Positions 18,024-27,144 of a stretch of DNA of 64,000 nucleotides are shown here, one piece after another. The notes beneath the pieces were generated by a model. The model was given only the letters and a program-made list of their open reading frames with translations. It was not told the origin of the DNA and made no database searches. The stretch lies in assembly GCA_963714425.1 (NCBI GenBank), contig CAVQOI010000005.1, positions 1 through 64,000 of the forward strand, in the 5' to 3' direction. Made by a program: the position numbers and the translations under genes. Position 1 is the stretch's first letter; the number at the start of each line of letters is the position of its first letter. The DNA comes from DATCYX01 sp963714425. Its GTDB lineage: Bacteria; Chloroflexota; Anaerolineae; Anaerolineales; UBA4823.

Positions 18024-20063
18024 TTACTTGAGTAATGCTTCAACTGCTGCATCCAGTACAGCGTCGGTTCCTCCTAATGCATTTTGCTCAGTAATCGGCA
18101 CTGTGATGTCAAGCCTTACACCCAGCCCTTCAAGCAGGAGATTCCCATCAGGGGTTTCGTGTCGACCAGTTGGAAGCTGCATGACGATATCTCCTGGAAG
18201 ATGGTATTGCCCTCGACCGACTTCTCCGTATGCCCCTGCACTGGGGAAATTGCCGACGACTAAGGAGCGTTCGTGTTGACTGAGTGCGTAAGCAAACCCC
18301 TCACAGGCACTCACGCAGTATGGGCTAACCAAAACCGCAACCAGTCCTTCATAGAAAATTGGTCCCGGCTTAAGAATTTTAGTAGACCCCGAGTGCTCGA
18401 AGGTTTGGCTGTACTCTGAGTAGTATAGGGTTTCGTAGAGCGGTATTTCTTCTTCGAAAAAATACCCAGCAAAATCGATCGCCAATGAGCCCGAGCCACC
18501 CGAGTTTATGCGCACATCGATAATCAAACCGGGGACCTGGTTCTCCAGCAAAAGACCGAGGAAATGATCCCACAGCCGTGCCATAAGACCGTAATCCGCA
18601 GAGAAAGTGTTGATGCGTATATACCCAAGCCCAGAATTGTCAAGAATCTCACCTTCTACTGGCGGAATAAGGGGATCTTGACTAAACTGAGGTATCGCTG
18701 TGAATAAGGAGTCGTACTCGATCTCGGCTTTCATTTCTATTGATCGGTCAGTAAGCTCCCCAGGATTTCGAAAGCTGATATTCACTTCTGTGTCGACTGG
18801 GTCACGGGTTAAGAAGACAGCCTGTTCCAGTCGGAGATGGTGGTCTGTTGAATAAGGACCGAAGTATGGTGTAACCTCGCTGATTGCATCAGCTACCGGC
18901 TTCCCGTTCCAGGTGATGATTTCGGCGCCGGGTAATACCCCAGCTTTATTCCCCGGCGTTTCCGGAAATACCTGAGTAACGAGAACTCGCCCGTTGCTTA
19001 ATTCCTTTAGAACGAGCCCATAACTACCACCATTTTCTTCGAAAAATGCTTCCGATGATAGCTGAAGATTCACATGCGCATCGGGTATTTCTTGCGCAAA
19101 TGCATGAATCAAATTGAAATAATCTCTATCCTTCGATACGCGTTCGATTTGGTTATGATACCTCTCTTCGAGATCCTGCCAGTCGATACCCTTCTCGATT
19201 GTAAATGGGTACTCACGCTGCACTTTTTGAATCATCGTATCAAATGCATCACCGTAACTCATTGCTGTGTAATCGTTTACCGCGATATCGCCTTCGTTCA
19301 AGCTGATCCGTGTGCGCGATTCTTTGTAAAAGCGAAATGGATCTTGATTTAAATCCACATAGTTATAGCCTGCAGGGATAGGTACAGATGGGTCATCCGA
19401 TGTGAATAGCAAGCCATCGCTGCCAAATCCGGAGGGGAAGCTCTGGTTGTCATCCGGCGACCAAACTACAAGCACACCACCAATGATTTCGTCCCCTTGT
19501 TCCGGATCGAGGACGGTCGACGCATAGGCGGTTGACCAGCCATGCCCATCACGCTCTTCAAGGAAAGGTCCTCCCCAAATATTGGACCAATACGCTACAG
19601 CAAACACCTGGACTCCAGGATCGTCCCGCCCGTTGTTATCCACATCGACCTGTGTCCCTTGAGGAATTGAAGGCAATGCCAGGCTGTAAGTGAGCGGTTC
19701 GCCATCCGAATGAACCTGTACTGGACCAATTGCTTGACCTTCGAGGCGAAATACAAAATCTTTATCCCTTTTGATAAAACCTGCTTGGTCCTCTAAGAGC
19801 ACAAAAGGCTCATTAATGCTATTCAAGAAAAATGGCGAAGTATAAGTGATTTCTCCGGCGATAAATACCGGCTCATCAGGATTTTCATCCCCTGGCTGAA
19901 CGGGTATTGGCGGTAATGGTGTAGGCTCGGGCGTTTGAGTCGGTGTTGGAGGGAGGGGTGACAGGTCTGTTACCTGGCAAGCAATTACACCGATGAGGAT
20001 GACCGAAATAAAGAAGAGAATCTTTGCTGTTCTTGTTGAGCAAGTCATTCGACCAAACTCCAT
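18024..20063 (-). CDS. S41-family peptidase lipoprotein with PDZ domain
   Basis: About 679 residues. A signal peptide ends in a lipobox (GVIAC), followed by a Pro/Thr-rich linker, so the protein is probably an outer-face lipoprotein. A beta-rich N-terminal region of unknown fold precedes a PDZ-like segment (SYGLVLKELSNGRVLV...GNKAGVLPGAEIITWNGKPV). The C-terminal S41 protease core (LGYIRINTFSADYG, LIIDVRINSGGS) carries the likely nucleophile in VSACEGFAYAL. I take ATG 20063, two bases after the chrA stop, rather than the upstream TTG; this implies coupling to chrA. Substrate unknown. Confidence 0.85.
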   Translation of the reverse strand: MEFGRMTCSTRTAKILFFISVILIGVIACQVTDLSPLPPTPTQTPEPTPLPPIPVQPGDENPDEPVFIAGEITYTSPFFLNSINEPFVLLEDQAGFIKRDKDFVFRLEGQAIGPVQVHSDGEPLTYSLALPSIPQGTQVDVDNNGRDDPGVQVFAVAYWSNIWGGPFLEERDGHGWSTAYASTVLDPEQGDEIIGGVLVVWSPDDNQSFPSGFGSDGLLFTSDDPSVPIPAGYNYVDLNQDPFRFYKESRTRISLNEGDIAVNDYTAMSYGDAFDTMIQKVQREYPFTIEKGIDWQDLEERYHNQIERVSKDRDYFNLIHAFAQEIPDAHVNLQLSSEAFFEENGGSYGLVLKELSNGRVLVTQVFPETPGNKAGVLPGAEIITWNGKPVADAISEVTPYFGPYSTDHHLRLEQAVFLTRDPVDTEVNISFRNPGELTDRSIEMKAEIEYDSLFTAIPQFSQDPLIPPVEGEILDNSGLGYIRINTFSADYGLMARLWDHFLGLLLENQVPGLIIDVRINSGGSGSLAIDFAGYFFEEEIPLYETLYYSEYSQTFEHSGSTKILKPGPIFYEGLVAVLVSPYCVSACEGFAYALSQHERSLVVGNFPSAGAYGEVGRGQYHLPGDIVMQLPTGRHETPDGNLLLEGLGVRLDITVPITEQNALGGTDAVLDAAVEALLK

Positions 20064-20064
20064 T

Positions 20065-21213
20065 TTATTTCCCAATTCTTAAGATTAGTCCAGCCAACGC
20101 CCCTGCCAGGATCAACCAGGTTGTGTTAATGCGATAGATCAGGAGCATAACACATGAGACCAGGATAATAACCACACTCCAGAATTCCGTCAACAAGGGT
20201 GCGGTCAGTTGCCAGGTGACACCTGCCATCAACCCCAAAGATGCCAGAATGACTCCGTCCAATAGGCTGGCGAGCCATGGGGAGGAGCGAAGGTATGGGA
20301 TAAGCGAGCTACTCAGTGCGACGAATACGAATGATGGGAGGAATATTCCAATGGTGGCCAGGATTGCTGCAGGGAATCCCCCTAGTATATAGCCAATGAA
20401 AGTAGCAGAGGTAAAAACTGGCCCAGGTGTAATCTGGCCAATGGCTATTGCATCGAGCAATTGGCTATCCGTGAGCCATCCGAGGCGAGCGACAAAATCA
20501 GCATGAAGGAACGCCAAAAGAACGTATCCAGAGCCATAAAGGACGGCCCCAATTTTTAGGAAGGTGAGAAATAATAAAGGCAGGCTGAATGGTATGAAAG
20601 CTACTGATGGCGAAGCCAGGCTTCCATAGGAAAGAATAAGGGTTGTGAGATGTGTGTTGTGCAGTCGAGGGGCGTTTTCCACCAGCATCACGACGATCGC
20701 ACATGAGAGGATGATCACGAGAGGGTGTATATTGAAAAGATAAAGGACGAGAGCTGCGACAGCTACCATCCCTGAGAACAGGCTCTTTAGGGCAGTGCGG
20801 CTTAACCCCCAAAGCGCCTGTGCGATGATCGCAACAACCACGGGCTGGACGCCGCCAAACAGCCAGCTGGCTTGGGGCGTAGTGCCGTAGCGAGTATACA
20901 GCCAGGCGAGCAAAAGTACCATAGCCACTGATGGCAATATGAAACTAAATCCCCCTAAGAAGAACCCTGCCCACCCGGCTCGTCTGAGACCGATATGGAG
21001 GACCATCTCGGTGGAATTTGGCCCTGGGATCAGATTGGTGATTCCGATTAAATCCAGGAATTGCTGGTCGGTTAGCCACTTACGGCGTTTCACAACCTCA
21101 TCTTGGTACATGGCGATATGCGCTACAGGTCCCCCAAAGGCGGTAAAACCCAATCGTAAGAAGAGAATGACCACCTCAATTAGAGGGTGAGTACCCGAAG
21201 AGTTGTTTTTCAA
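20065..21213 (-). CDS. chrA: Chromate transporter (CHR family, long form)
   Basis: A 382-residue membrane protein with the two homologous halves of long-chain ChrA. Signature pieces are FGGPVAHIAMYQDEVV in half 1, the GPNSTEM loop, and GQITPGPVFTSATFIGYI in half 2. CHR proteins export chromate, though many homologues far from chromate resistance genes have unknown anion substrates. The start is TTG 21213, 4 nt after the PhaR stop, and the end nearly touches the S41 lipoprotein start. The association with PHA-type genes is unusual, so a physiological role other than chromate export is possible. Confidence 0.92.
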   Translation of the reverse strand: MKNNSSGTHPLIEVVILFLRLGFTAFGGPVAHIAMYQDEVVKRRKWLTDQQFLDLIGITNLIPGPNSTEMVLHIGLRRAGWAGFFLGGFSFILPSVAMVLLLAWLYTRYGTTPQASWLFGGVQPVVVAIIAQALWGLSRTALKSLFSGMVAVAALVLYLFNIHPLVIILSCAIVVMLVENAPRLHNTHLTTLILSYGSLASPSVAFIPFSLPLLFLTFLKIGAVLYGSGYVLLAFLHADFVARLGWLTDSQLLDAIAIGQITPGPVFTSATFIGYILGGFPAAILATIGIFLPSFVFVALSSSLIPYLRSSPWLASLLDGVILASLGLMAGVTWQLTAPLLTEFWSVVIILVSCVMLLIYRINTTWLILAGALAGLILRIGK

Positions 21214-21217
21214 CGGA

Positions 21218-21637
21218 TTAAGTAGCTAGCCCGTCCAGCTGCTCACTAAGGGTATCGAGCTGCGCCAGGATCTTGTCAATATCTTCCCGGGATGGGATAT
21301 TATGAGTCTGCAAGACTGACTCAATGAGCTCTTCGCTGGGAGCAGATTTGTGGAGGATATGGGAGAAGAGATTGTGTTGTACGTCGAGAAGCTGATCTCT
21401 TCGAGCTTGGATCAGGTCTGCCAAAAGAGAGCGAGGCATAAACCCAGCCTGCCTTTTCTCCTGATCACAGATCACCTGGGTGAGTGTGAAAGCGGTAAGA
21501 TCCTCAGCAGATGTGTGGTCGATTACCTGCACGTCCTGTCCCTGGCGGATCAACTCTGCGATACCGTCGAGCGTGATATATCGTTTCGCTTGCGCATCGT
21601 AGAGCTTCCGATTCTCGTAGCGTTTTATCAGCCGCAT
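21218..21637 (-). CDS. phaR: PhaR-like polyhydroxyalkanoate regulator
   Basis: A 139-residue protein beginning RLIKRYENRKLYDAQAKRYIT, the diagnostic N-terminus of the PHB/PHA accumulation regulator DNA-binding domain, followed by LDGIAELIRQGQDVQVID and a downstream helix (TLTQVICDQEKRQ). PhaR proteins bind both DNA and PHA granules and repress phasin and their own genes. It lies 10 nt after a phasin-family gene, behind a promoter containing a perfect palindrome (22044-22060) that may be its operator. No PHA synthase is in the window. Confidence 0.88.
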   Translation of the reverse strand: MRLIKRYENRKLYDAQAKRYITLDGIAELIRQGQDVQVIDHTSAEDLTAFTLTQVICDQEKRQAGFMPRSLLADLIQARRDQLLDVQHNLFSHILHKSAPSEELIESVLQTHNIPSREDIDKILAQLDTLSEQLDGLAT

Positions 21638-21647
21638 GGGTGAGGGT

Positions 21648-22022
21648 TCAGGACGATTGGGATGATTTCTTTAATTCATCCACTTTTTTTGACAAAGTTG
21701 CAATTTTGTTCCCGAGTGCTTCAATATCTGCCTTGGTAGGGACGTTGAGGCGAGTGAGGATCGTCTCGATGCGTTTGGTAAACTCATCCTCCATTTTGGA
21801 CGAGTTTTTCTTGCGCCTCTCGATAATCTCGTGCAACAATTGGCGTCCCTCACGGTCGGCAATCTCCCCCCTGTCTACAAGGCGGGTGATAAATTCTTCA
21901 ATCTCGTCTTGCGCTAGTGCCATTGCGCCGATTGCAGCAAGCAAAACCTTGCGCGAGGATTCAAATAAAGGGCGTGACGTATCTTCCGATGGTTGTTCTA
22001 CTCCCTTTGTCTTTGCAGGCAT
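21648..22022 (-). CDS. Phasin-family protein (PhaF/PhaI-like)
   Basis: A 124-residue helical, highly charged protein: SSRKVLLAAIGAMALAQDEIEEFITRLVDRGE followed by a heptad-like coiled coil and PTKADIEALGNKIATLSKKVDEL. These are hallmarks of the phasin family of granule-associated proteins. It would coat PHA granules if the organism makes them; otherwise a general coiled-coil scaffold is possible. ATG at 22022 has a strong AAAGGAG 7-10 nt upstream. First gene of a four-gene minus-strand group (phasin, phaR, chrA, S41 protease). Confidence 0.85.
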   Translation of the reverse strand: MPAKTKGVEQPSEDTSRPLFESSRKVLLAAIGAMALAQDEIEEFITRLVDRGEIADREGRQLLHEIIERRKKNSSKMEDEFTKRIETILTRLNVPTKADIEALGNKIATLSKKVDELKKSSQSS

Positions 22023-22043
22023 GGGTCAACTCCTTTCGTTAAT

Positions 22044-22071
22044 ATAACGCAATGCGTTATAGCGATTATAA
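22044..22071 (-). promoter_or_regulatory. Promoter -10 box with an adjacent 17-bp perfect palindrome (candidate PhaR operator)
   Basis: On the minus strand a TATAAT box (22066-22071) is followed within 5 nt by ATAACGCATTGCGTTAT (22044-22060), a perfect 8+1+8 inverted repeat placed where transcription should start. This is the classic position of a repressor site. The phasin ATG lies 22 nt beyond. Since a PhaR-like regulator is the second gene, autoregulation is a natural inference. Confidence 0.6.
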
Positions 22072-22243
22072 CATGTCGCACCATTTGTATCAGCCCTCAT
22101 GGCACAGGTTATAATCCTGTAGATCCAGTTGGTCGTTACCTTCTGGGAAAAAACATCGAACAATTCAATAAGAGAGGAATGAGGGTGGGTCGAAATTGGG
22201 AAGATTATCTTATTATTTTATCCACTCATAGTGAACCTGCCTG

Positions 22244-22912
22244 ATGAAGATCCTTAGCATCTCGGACGTAATTGTACCGTTTATATACAGTCCTCAGATT
22301 CGCAATCGGTTCCAAGACATCGACCTGATCATTGGTTGTGGAGACCTTCCGTATTACTATCAGGAATTCGCTCTCACCATCCTTGAGAAGCCTCTTTTTT
22401 ATGTGCGCGGCAACCATGACAAACGAATTGAGTTCGGAAGGGCTGGCAAGCGCACCGGACCCGATGGAGGTACAGATCTCCATCAAAAGGTGGTCCAATA
22501 TAACGGTCTACTACTAGCCGGGGTCGAAGGCAGCCTGCGATACAAAGAAGGCGATTACCAATATACTCAATTTGAGATGTGGTTGAATGTCACGTCAATC
22601 ATGCCCGCATTGCTAAGGAATCGGATCCTCTATGGGCGCTACCTGGATGTTTTTGTAACCCACTCACCCGCAAAAGATACGCATGATCGCGATGATCTTA
22701 CCCACCAGGGCATCAGTGCGTTCCGGTGGCTGGTGAAGACATTCCAGCCCGAATATCATTTTCATGGACATGTCCACGTTTACCATCCCGAAGAAGTCAC
22801 TGAAACGCTTGTTGGTCGCACGCGGGTAATTAACACCTATGGGTTTAAAGAAACCACCATCCCGGACTACCGGCAAATCAGAACAGGTGTTTTCGCTTCC
22901 CGCAAAACGTGA
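22244..22912 (+). CDS. Calcineurin-like metallophosphoesterase
   Basis: A 222-residue protein with the metallophosphoesterase motifs GCGDLPYY, VRGNHDKR, VTHSP and HFHGHVHVYH. The first metal motif, normally D-x-H, reads SDVIVPF, so the His is missing and metal site 1 may be altered. The enzyme would hydrolyse a phosphoester; substrate unknown. It stands alone on the + strand, and its last 46 nt overlap the end of the convergent gene. The preceding 200 nt contain no recognisable gene beyond the phasin promoter. Confidence 0.85.
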   Translation: MKILSISDVIVPFIYSPQIRNRFQDIDLIIGCGDLPYYYQEFALTILEKPLFYVRGNHDKRIEFGRAGKRTGPDGGTDLHQKVVQYNGLLLAGVEGSLRYKEGDYQYTQFEMWLNVTSIMPALLRNRILYGRYLDVFVTHSPAKDTHDRDDLTHQGISAFRWLVKTFQPEYHFHGHVHVYHPEEVTETLVGRTRVINTYGFKETTIPDYRQIRTGVFASRKT

Positions 22913-24618
22913 TCTACCTTACTTCCCAAGATGGATTTCAATCCGGGGTTCAACCCGTACCCACCCATAATGATGATATCAGCTTGAGTCGAATTGACGG
23001 TTTTGAGAATCGTTGCGGCAACAGGACCTGTTTCTGCGACCAGATTGGCCTCAACCTCATGCTCTTCGAGATAGATTTTTGCACGTAACAAAGTTTCAGG
23101 GGGGATATCGCTTTCGCCGAAAACAGTAATGACCGTTAGTGGAATTGACCAGCGAGTTGCACAATATGTGGCGATGAAAAGAGCTTCATCAGCTTTTGGG
23201 CTGCCGTCGTATGAGAGCAAAGCGTGATTTGCAGGCGACACTACTTGCGGCACTGCGAGAATAGGACGAGGACAGCGCCGGATGAGCTCTCTAAATCCCC
23301 ATTCGCGCCGGGCAAGCAGGCTCGTGGGGGGTGGGTAAAGTAAGGTGGTGACGACCAGATCTGTCAGGCGGGCTTCGTTTGCGATCGCCCGAGCAATCTC
23401 TCCCGATCGGATCATCAACCTCCCCTGAATGCCTCGTTCCTGGCACCGCTGCTCAAACTCCAATTTCACTCCCTGGGCAATTTCACTCTCGATCTCGTTT
23501 TCAAGAACGAGGTGGAACCCAAACAAGCGCGAGCCTTCTTTTTCTGCAATAACCAGCGCTTGATTGAGTGCAAACCAGCCACTTTCCTCTCCATTGACCG
23601 GCACGAGAATATCTGGAAAGATCCGGTCATCGTGATGGGTAGCGGAAACTTCCTGGCGCCACTTCCCAGGAGGCGGTCCAACCTCAAGCGAGCCTAGCGA
23701 GACGAATTCGAGAAGGGCCCCTCCGATACGGCTGATAAGCGATTCTTCATCTGCGTTCTCTTGTTCGCTCAAATCCAGAGCAGCAACTTCTGTAGGGATT
23801 TCAATATCCCACTCTTCTTCAAGGGATGTGCGATGTTCAGTGATCCACAAATATAAATCAGTTTCGGTTCGTCCGGGGAAGTGGCGGAGTATGCCCAACT
23901 CGCGGATTGAGCGCACAACCGGGAGATACACAGTATCGTACCAATCCTGACCTGATTCTTGCTCTGAGATGAAGCGCATTTGCTCATTCCCCATATGATG
24001 GCGATGGACGGCAATATGCTCCAGTAGGATAGCGTACTGACCGGGTATTGTAACGCTGAGATTTGAGTCAGGGTACAATTTATCCAGGCTTGTGCGTTCG
24101 AGGAACTCTGCGTACTCTGCTATTACGATAAGATCATCCGGTTGTGTTTCGGGTGTTAGAGGGACACGAGTGCGGACTTCAGTAACATACGCCTGGATAA
24201 ACTCAGCACCGAGCTGGCGTGCCACTGAGACGCGATGATTGCCATCCTTGACGAAATATACATCTCCCATCTTGTAAACATCGATCGGAGGAAAACCTCT
24301 CGAACCGTCTGCTATGGCTTTCACACGTGCCCACCGTTCCTTGTCCGAGTCCTGACGGGGTAAAAAATCACGTGTAAAATCGTTATACCTCCCGACGGAA
24401 CCGACAATAGAGGTGAGGGGGATGTCCTGAAGGCCACGATCTGAGCTGGCATACGCACGAAGCTTCTGGCGAACATCCTCATAAGAGAGCAATTCGGTCG
24501 ACTGACCGGTGTAACGGGAGACAATTTCTCTCAGGAAGGCCTGGCTACGGGCGCGGCGAAAGTCCTGTAATGCTGAGGAATACATTTGTCGCTCGGGAAG
24601 ATTGTGAAAGTCCGCCAT
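22867..24618 (-). CDS. ParB-like domain fused to two universal stress protein domains
   Basis: A 583-residue protein. The N-terminal 250 residues contain a ParB/sulfiredoxin-like core (FPPIDVYKMGDVYFVKDGNHRVSVARQLG, with the typical DGNHR motif). The C-terminal 280 residues form two UspA-like domains: ILVPVNGEESGWFALNQAL with FEQRCQERGI, then ALLSYDGSPKADEALF and IIMGGYGLNPGLKSILGSKVDHVL, the nucleotide-binding G-rich loop. The combination suggests a stress-responsive nucleotide sensor with a DNA- or nucleotide-processing module (inference). Monocistronic; it overlaps the phosphoesterase 3' end. ATG 24618 sits by a divergent intergenic region of 138 nt. Confidence 0.85.
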   Translation of the reverse strand: MADFHNLPERQMYSSALQDFRRARSQAFLREIVSRYTGQSTELLSYEDVRQKLRAYASSDRGLQDIPLTSIVGSVGRYNDFTRDFLPRQDSDKERWARVKAIADGSRGFPPIDVYKMGDVYFVKDGNHRVSVARQLGAEFIQAYVTEVRTRVPLTPETQPDDLIVIAEYAEFLERTSLDKLYPDSNLSVTIPGQYAILLEHIAVHRHHMGNEQMRFISEQESGQDWYDTVYLPVVRSIRELGILRHFPGRTETDLYLWITEHRTSLEEEWDIEIPTEVAALDLSEQENADEESLISRIGGALLEFVSLGSLEVGPPPGKWRQEVSATHHDDRIFPDILVPVNGEESGWFALNQALVIAEKEGSRLFGFHLVLENEIESEIAQGVKLEFEQRCQERGIQGRLMIRSGEIARAIANEARLTDLVVTTLLYPPPTSLLARREWGFRELIRRCPRPILAVPQVVSPANHALLSYDGSPKADEALFIATYCATRWSIPLTVITVFGESDIPPETLLRAKIYLEEHEVEANLVAETGPVAATILKTVNSTQADIIIMGGYGLNPGLKSILGSKVDHVLREAKTPVLICR

Positions 24619-24756
24619 GGCAACTATTTTACAGTGAAAATTGAGATCGAGGTAAAATTAGGCTTAGTGGGGTAGACAAACCCACATACGCGACCGAATG
24701 AATATATATGCGTATAACAATCAGGACCAGGCACCTAAACGAGAGGAGCGCTATTA

Positions 24757-25551
24757 ATGCGAAGAGGTTCATTATTCTGGGGATTGTTGTTGGTGCTCAT
24801 TGGGCTGATATTAATGCTGGACAACCTGGGATTACTGGGAAATATCAATATTTGGAACATAATTTGGCCAACGCTTCTTATCATGCTAGGCGCGAGAATC
24901 CTGTACGGGACGCTATTCCGGCAAGCACCAGCGAGTGAGCACAGAAGTATTCCTCTGGATGGCGCTCACCAGGCAAGGATAAAATTTCAGCATGCTGCTG
25001 GAAGACTGAACGTCTATTCTGGTGGTCAGGTTGATACTCTGGTCGAGGGCGATTTTGGAGGAGGTGTAGAGGTAGATACCCAAAGGCAAGGGGAAACCCT
25101 TTCGGTGAAAATGAGTGTACCGAAGGGTATGTTTCCATTCGATTGGATGCCAGGGGGATCGTTAGACTGGTCAGTCGGACTCAGCGAAAAGATCCCAGTA
25201 GCATTGGAATTTGAAACCGGTGCGGGGGAAGCGCGCATTGATTTGCGCGATCTGAAGGTTTCCGAGATACACCTGAAATCTGGGGCGAGCTCGACTGAAA
25301 TCGAATTGCCCGCGAACGCGTCAAGCACACGAGTTATCGTGGATGCCGGGGTAGCTTCCGTTCTCATGAGAGTGCCATCAGGCGTGGCTGCGCGTATACG
25401 GTCGGAAGGAGGTCTGTCGTCGATCGATGTGGATCCGAACCGTTTTCCCCTGGTGGGATCTAACCTGCACCAGTCCGCCGGATACGAAACCGCGGAGAAC
25501 AAGGTCGAGATGGAAATCCATATGGGTGTTGGCTCAGTCAAAATCAGCTAA
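24757..25551 (+). CDS. LiaF-like membrane protein (DUF5668 N-terminus)
   Basis: A 264-residue protein. Two short hydrophobic helices (LFWGLLLVLIGLILMLDNLGLL and the following WPTLLIMLGARILYG) match the LiaI/LiaF-like DUF5668 region. The rest is a beta-rich soluble domain with repeated DAGVASVLMRVPSGVAARI-like strands, as in LiaF and DUF2154 proteins. In Bacillus, LiaF restrains an envelope-stress two-component system; no such system is adjacent here. Good Shine-Dalgarno (gagagg). First gene of a closely spaced + strand run extending to 29318. Confidence 0.78.
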   Translation: MRRGSLFWGLLLVLIGLILMLDNLGLLGNINIWNIIWPTLLIMLGARILYGTLFRQAPASEHRSIPLDGAHQARIKFQHAAGRLNVYSGGQVDTLVEGDFGGGVEVDTQRQGETLSVKMSVPKGMFPFDWMPGGSLDWSVGLSEKIPVALEFETGAGEARIDLRDLKVSEIHLKSGASSTEIELPANASSTRVIVDAGVASVLMRVPSGVAARIRSEGGLSSIDVDPNRFPLVGSNLHQSAGYETAENKVEMEIHMGVGSVKIS

Positions 25552-25566
25552 TCAGGTGGCATTCTT

Positions 25567-27144
25567 GTGAAACCAGAAGAACAACGTATAGCCGAAGGGA
25601 TACTCTTTACGGATCAATACCAGCTTACTATGGCCCAGCTGTATTTCCGCATGGGATTGCACGAGAAGCAAGTGCAGTTCGACCACTTCTTCCGTCATTA
25701 CCCAGATTACGGTAATCACAAAGCGGGATATTGCATTAACGCTGGCTTGGAATGGCTGGTAGATTGGATGGACAGGGCGAGCTTTGGTGATGAGGAGATC
25801 GAATATTTACGAGCCCATCAAAGCCTGCAGGGAGGGCAATTATTTGCCGATGACTTCCTCACCTGGCTTAGAAGAAATGGAGATTTCAGCGGGATCAGTC
25901 TGCAAGCAATCCCAGAAGGCCGTGTAATCCATCCAAATGAGCCGGTCACCGTGGTGCAAGGACCACTTGCCATGGCTCAGATCCTCGAGACCTCTCTGCT
26001 CAATCATCTAAATTACCAGATTCTGATCGCCACCAAGGCAGCCCGTATTCGAGAGATTGGCAGAGGCCAGGTCATGCTGGAGTTTGGCCTGCGACGGGCG
26101 CACGGCACAGGGGCAAATGCAGGTGCGAGAGCTGCTCTGATTGGAGGAGCGGACTTTACGTCCAATGTTGGGATTTCATCGGTACTGGATTTCCCACCCA
26201 AAGGCACGCATGCGCACAGCATGGTTCAGCTCTACCTGGCATTGGGCATGACTGAGCTGGATGCTTTTCAAGCGTATGCTGATATTTACCCGGATGATTG
26301 CTTGTTGCTCGTAGACACGATCAATACACTGGAAAGCGGCGTGCCGAATGCAATCCGCGTATTTGAGAGTCTTCGCCGCAAGGGGCACAAACCGATGGGC
26401 ATCCGATTGGATTCTGGCGACCTTGCTTACCTGGCGATTCAATCTGCCCGTATGTTGAACAATGCTGGTTTCCCGGATGCATCGATCGTCCTTTCGAATA
26501 ATTTGGACGAGCTCATCATCTGGCAAATTATTACACAGATCGAGGAGGAAGCCCCACGGTACGGGATCGACGCAGAGAGCCTGATCCGCCGGTTAGTATA
26601 CGGCGTGGGAACTCGGTTGATAACGTCTTGGGGTGAGCCGGCGCTCGGTGGGGTGTATAAGCTAGTAGCAGTATATGATCAAGGTGGCTGGATACCTGCC
26701 ATAAAGATTTCTGAAACGCCCTCTAAAACACCAAATCCAGGACATAAACAGGTGTGGCGCATCTACGATCAGCGTGGAAAGGCAACGGCAGACCTGCTCA
26801 GCCTTGCGCAGGAAGCCCCGCGGGAAGCCGATCGTCTCACGATGAGACACCCTACTGACCATACCAAATATCGTTTCATGGAGCGGAGAGGAATCTCAGA
26901 GATCGAAGGACTGCTTGTGGACATTTTGAAAGAAGGCAAGCTGGTATACGAGATGCCTCCGATTGATATGATTCGACAGAGAAGAATCGAAGATGTCAAC
27001 CGGCTGGACTTGGGTGTTCGCAGGATCATGTTCCCGCATATTTATCATGTCTCCCTGAGCCAACAGTTGTGGGAGTTAAAGCAGAACCTTATCCGGTCAT
27101 CGATGTCTGGAGATGGTTCGATAAAGGAGGCTGAGAATGTCTAA
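25567..27144 (+). CDS. pncB: Nicotinate phosphoribosyltransferase
   Basis: A 525-residue protein starting at GTG 25567. Family motifs are TDQYQLTMAQLYFRMG, HFFRHYP, EFGLRRAHGTGANAGARAALIGG (phosphate-binding region and histidine loop), IRLDSGDLAYLA and VYKLVAV. It converts nicotinate plus PRPP, with ATP, to nicotinate mononucleotide in the NAD salvage pathway. It lies within a run of membrane-protein genes: 15 nt after the LiaF-like gene and overlapping the next start by 8 nt. The C-terminus (about residue 450 onward) is longer than in short NAPRT forms. Confidence 0.93.
   Translation: MKPEEQRIAEGILFTDQYQLTMAQLYFRMGLHEKQVQFDHFFRHYPDYGNHKAGYCINAGLEWLVDWMDRASFGDEEIEYLRAHQSLQGGQLFADDFLTWLRRNGDFSGISLQAIPEGRVIHPNEPVTVVQGPLAMAQILETSLLNHLNYQILIATKAARIREIGRGQVMLEFGLRRAHGTGANAGARAALIGGADFTSNVGISSVLDFPPKGTHAHSMVQLYLALGMTELDAFQAYADIYPDDCLLLVDTINTLESGVPNAIRVFESLRRKGHKPMGIRLDSGDLAYLAIQSARMLNNAGFPDASIVLSNNLDELIIWQIITQIEEEAPRYGIDAESLIRRLVYGVGTRLITSWGEPALGGVYKLVAVYDQGGWIPAIKISETPSKTPNPGHKQVWRIYDQRGKATADLLSLAQEAPREADRLTMRHPTDHTKYRFMERRGISEIEGLLVDILKEGKLVYEMPPIDMIRQRRIEDVNRLDLGVRRIMFPHIYHVSLSQQLWELKQNLIRSSMSGDGSIKEAENV

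Noticed and set aside
24100..24150. The ParB-like protein as evidence for a plasmid or partition locus.
   Set aside because: No ParA, parS or replication gene is nearby, and the protein is mostly universal stress domains.
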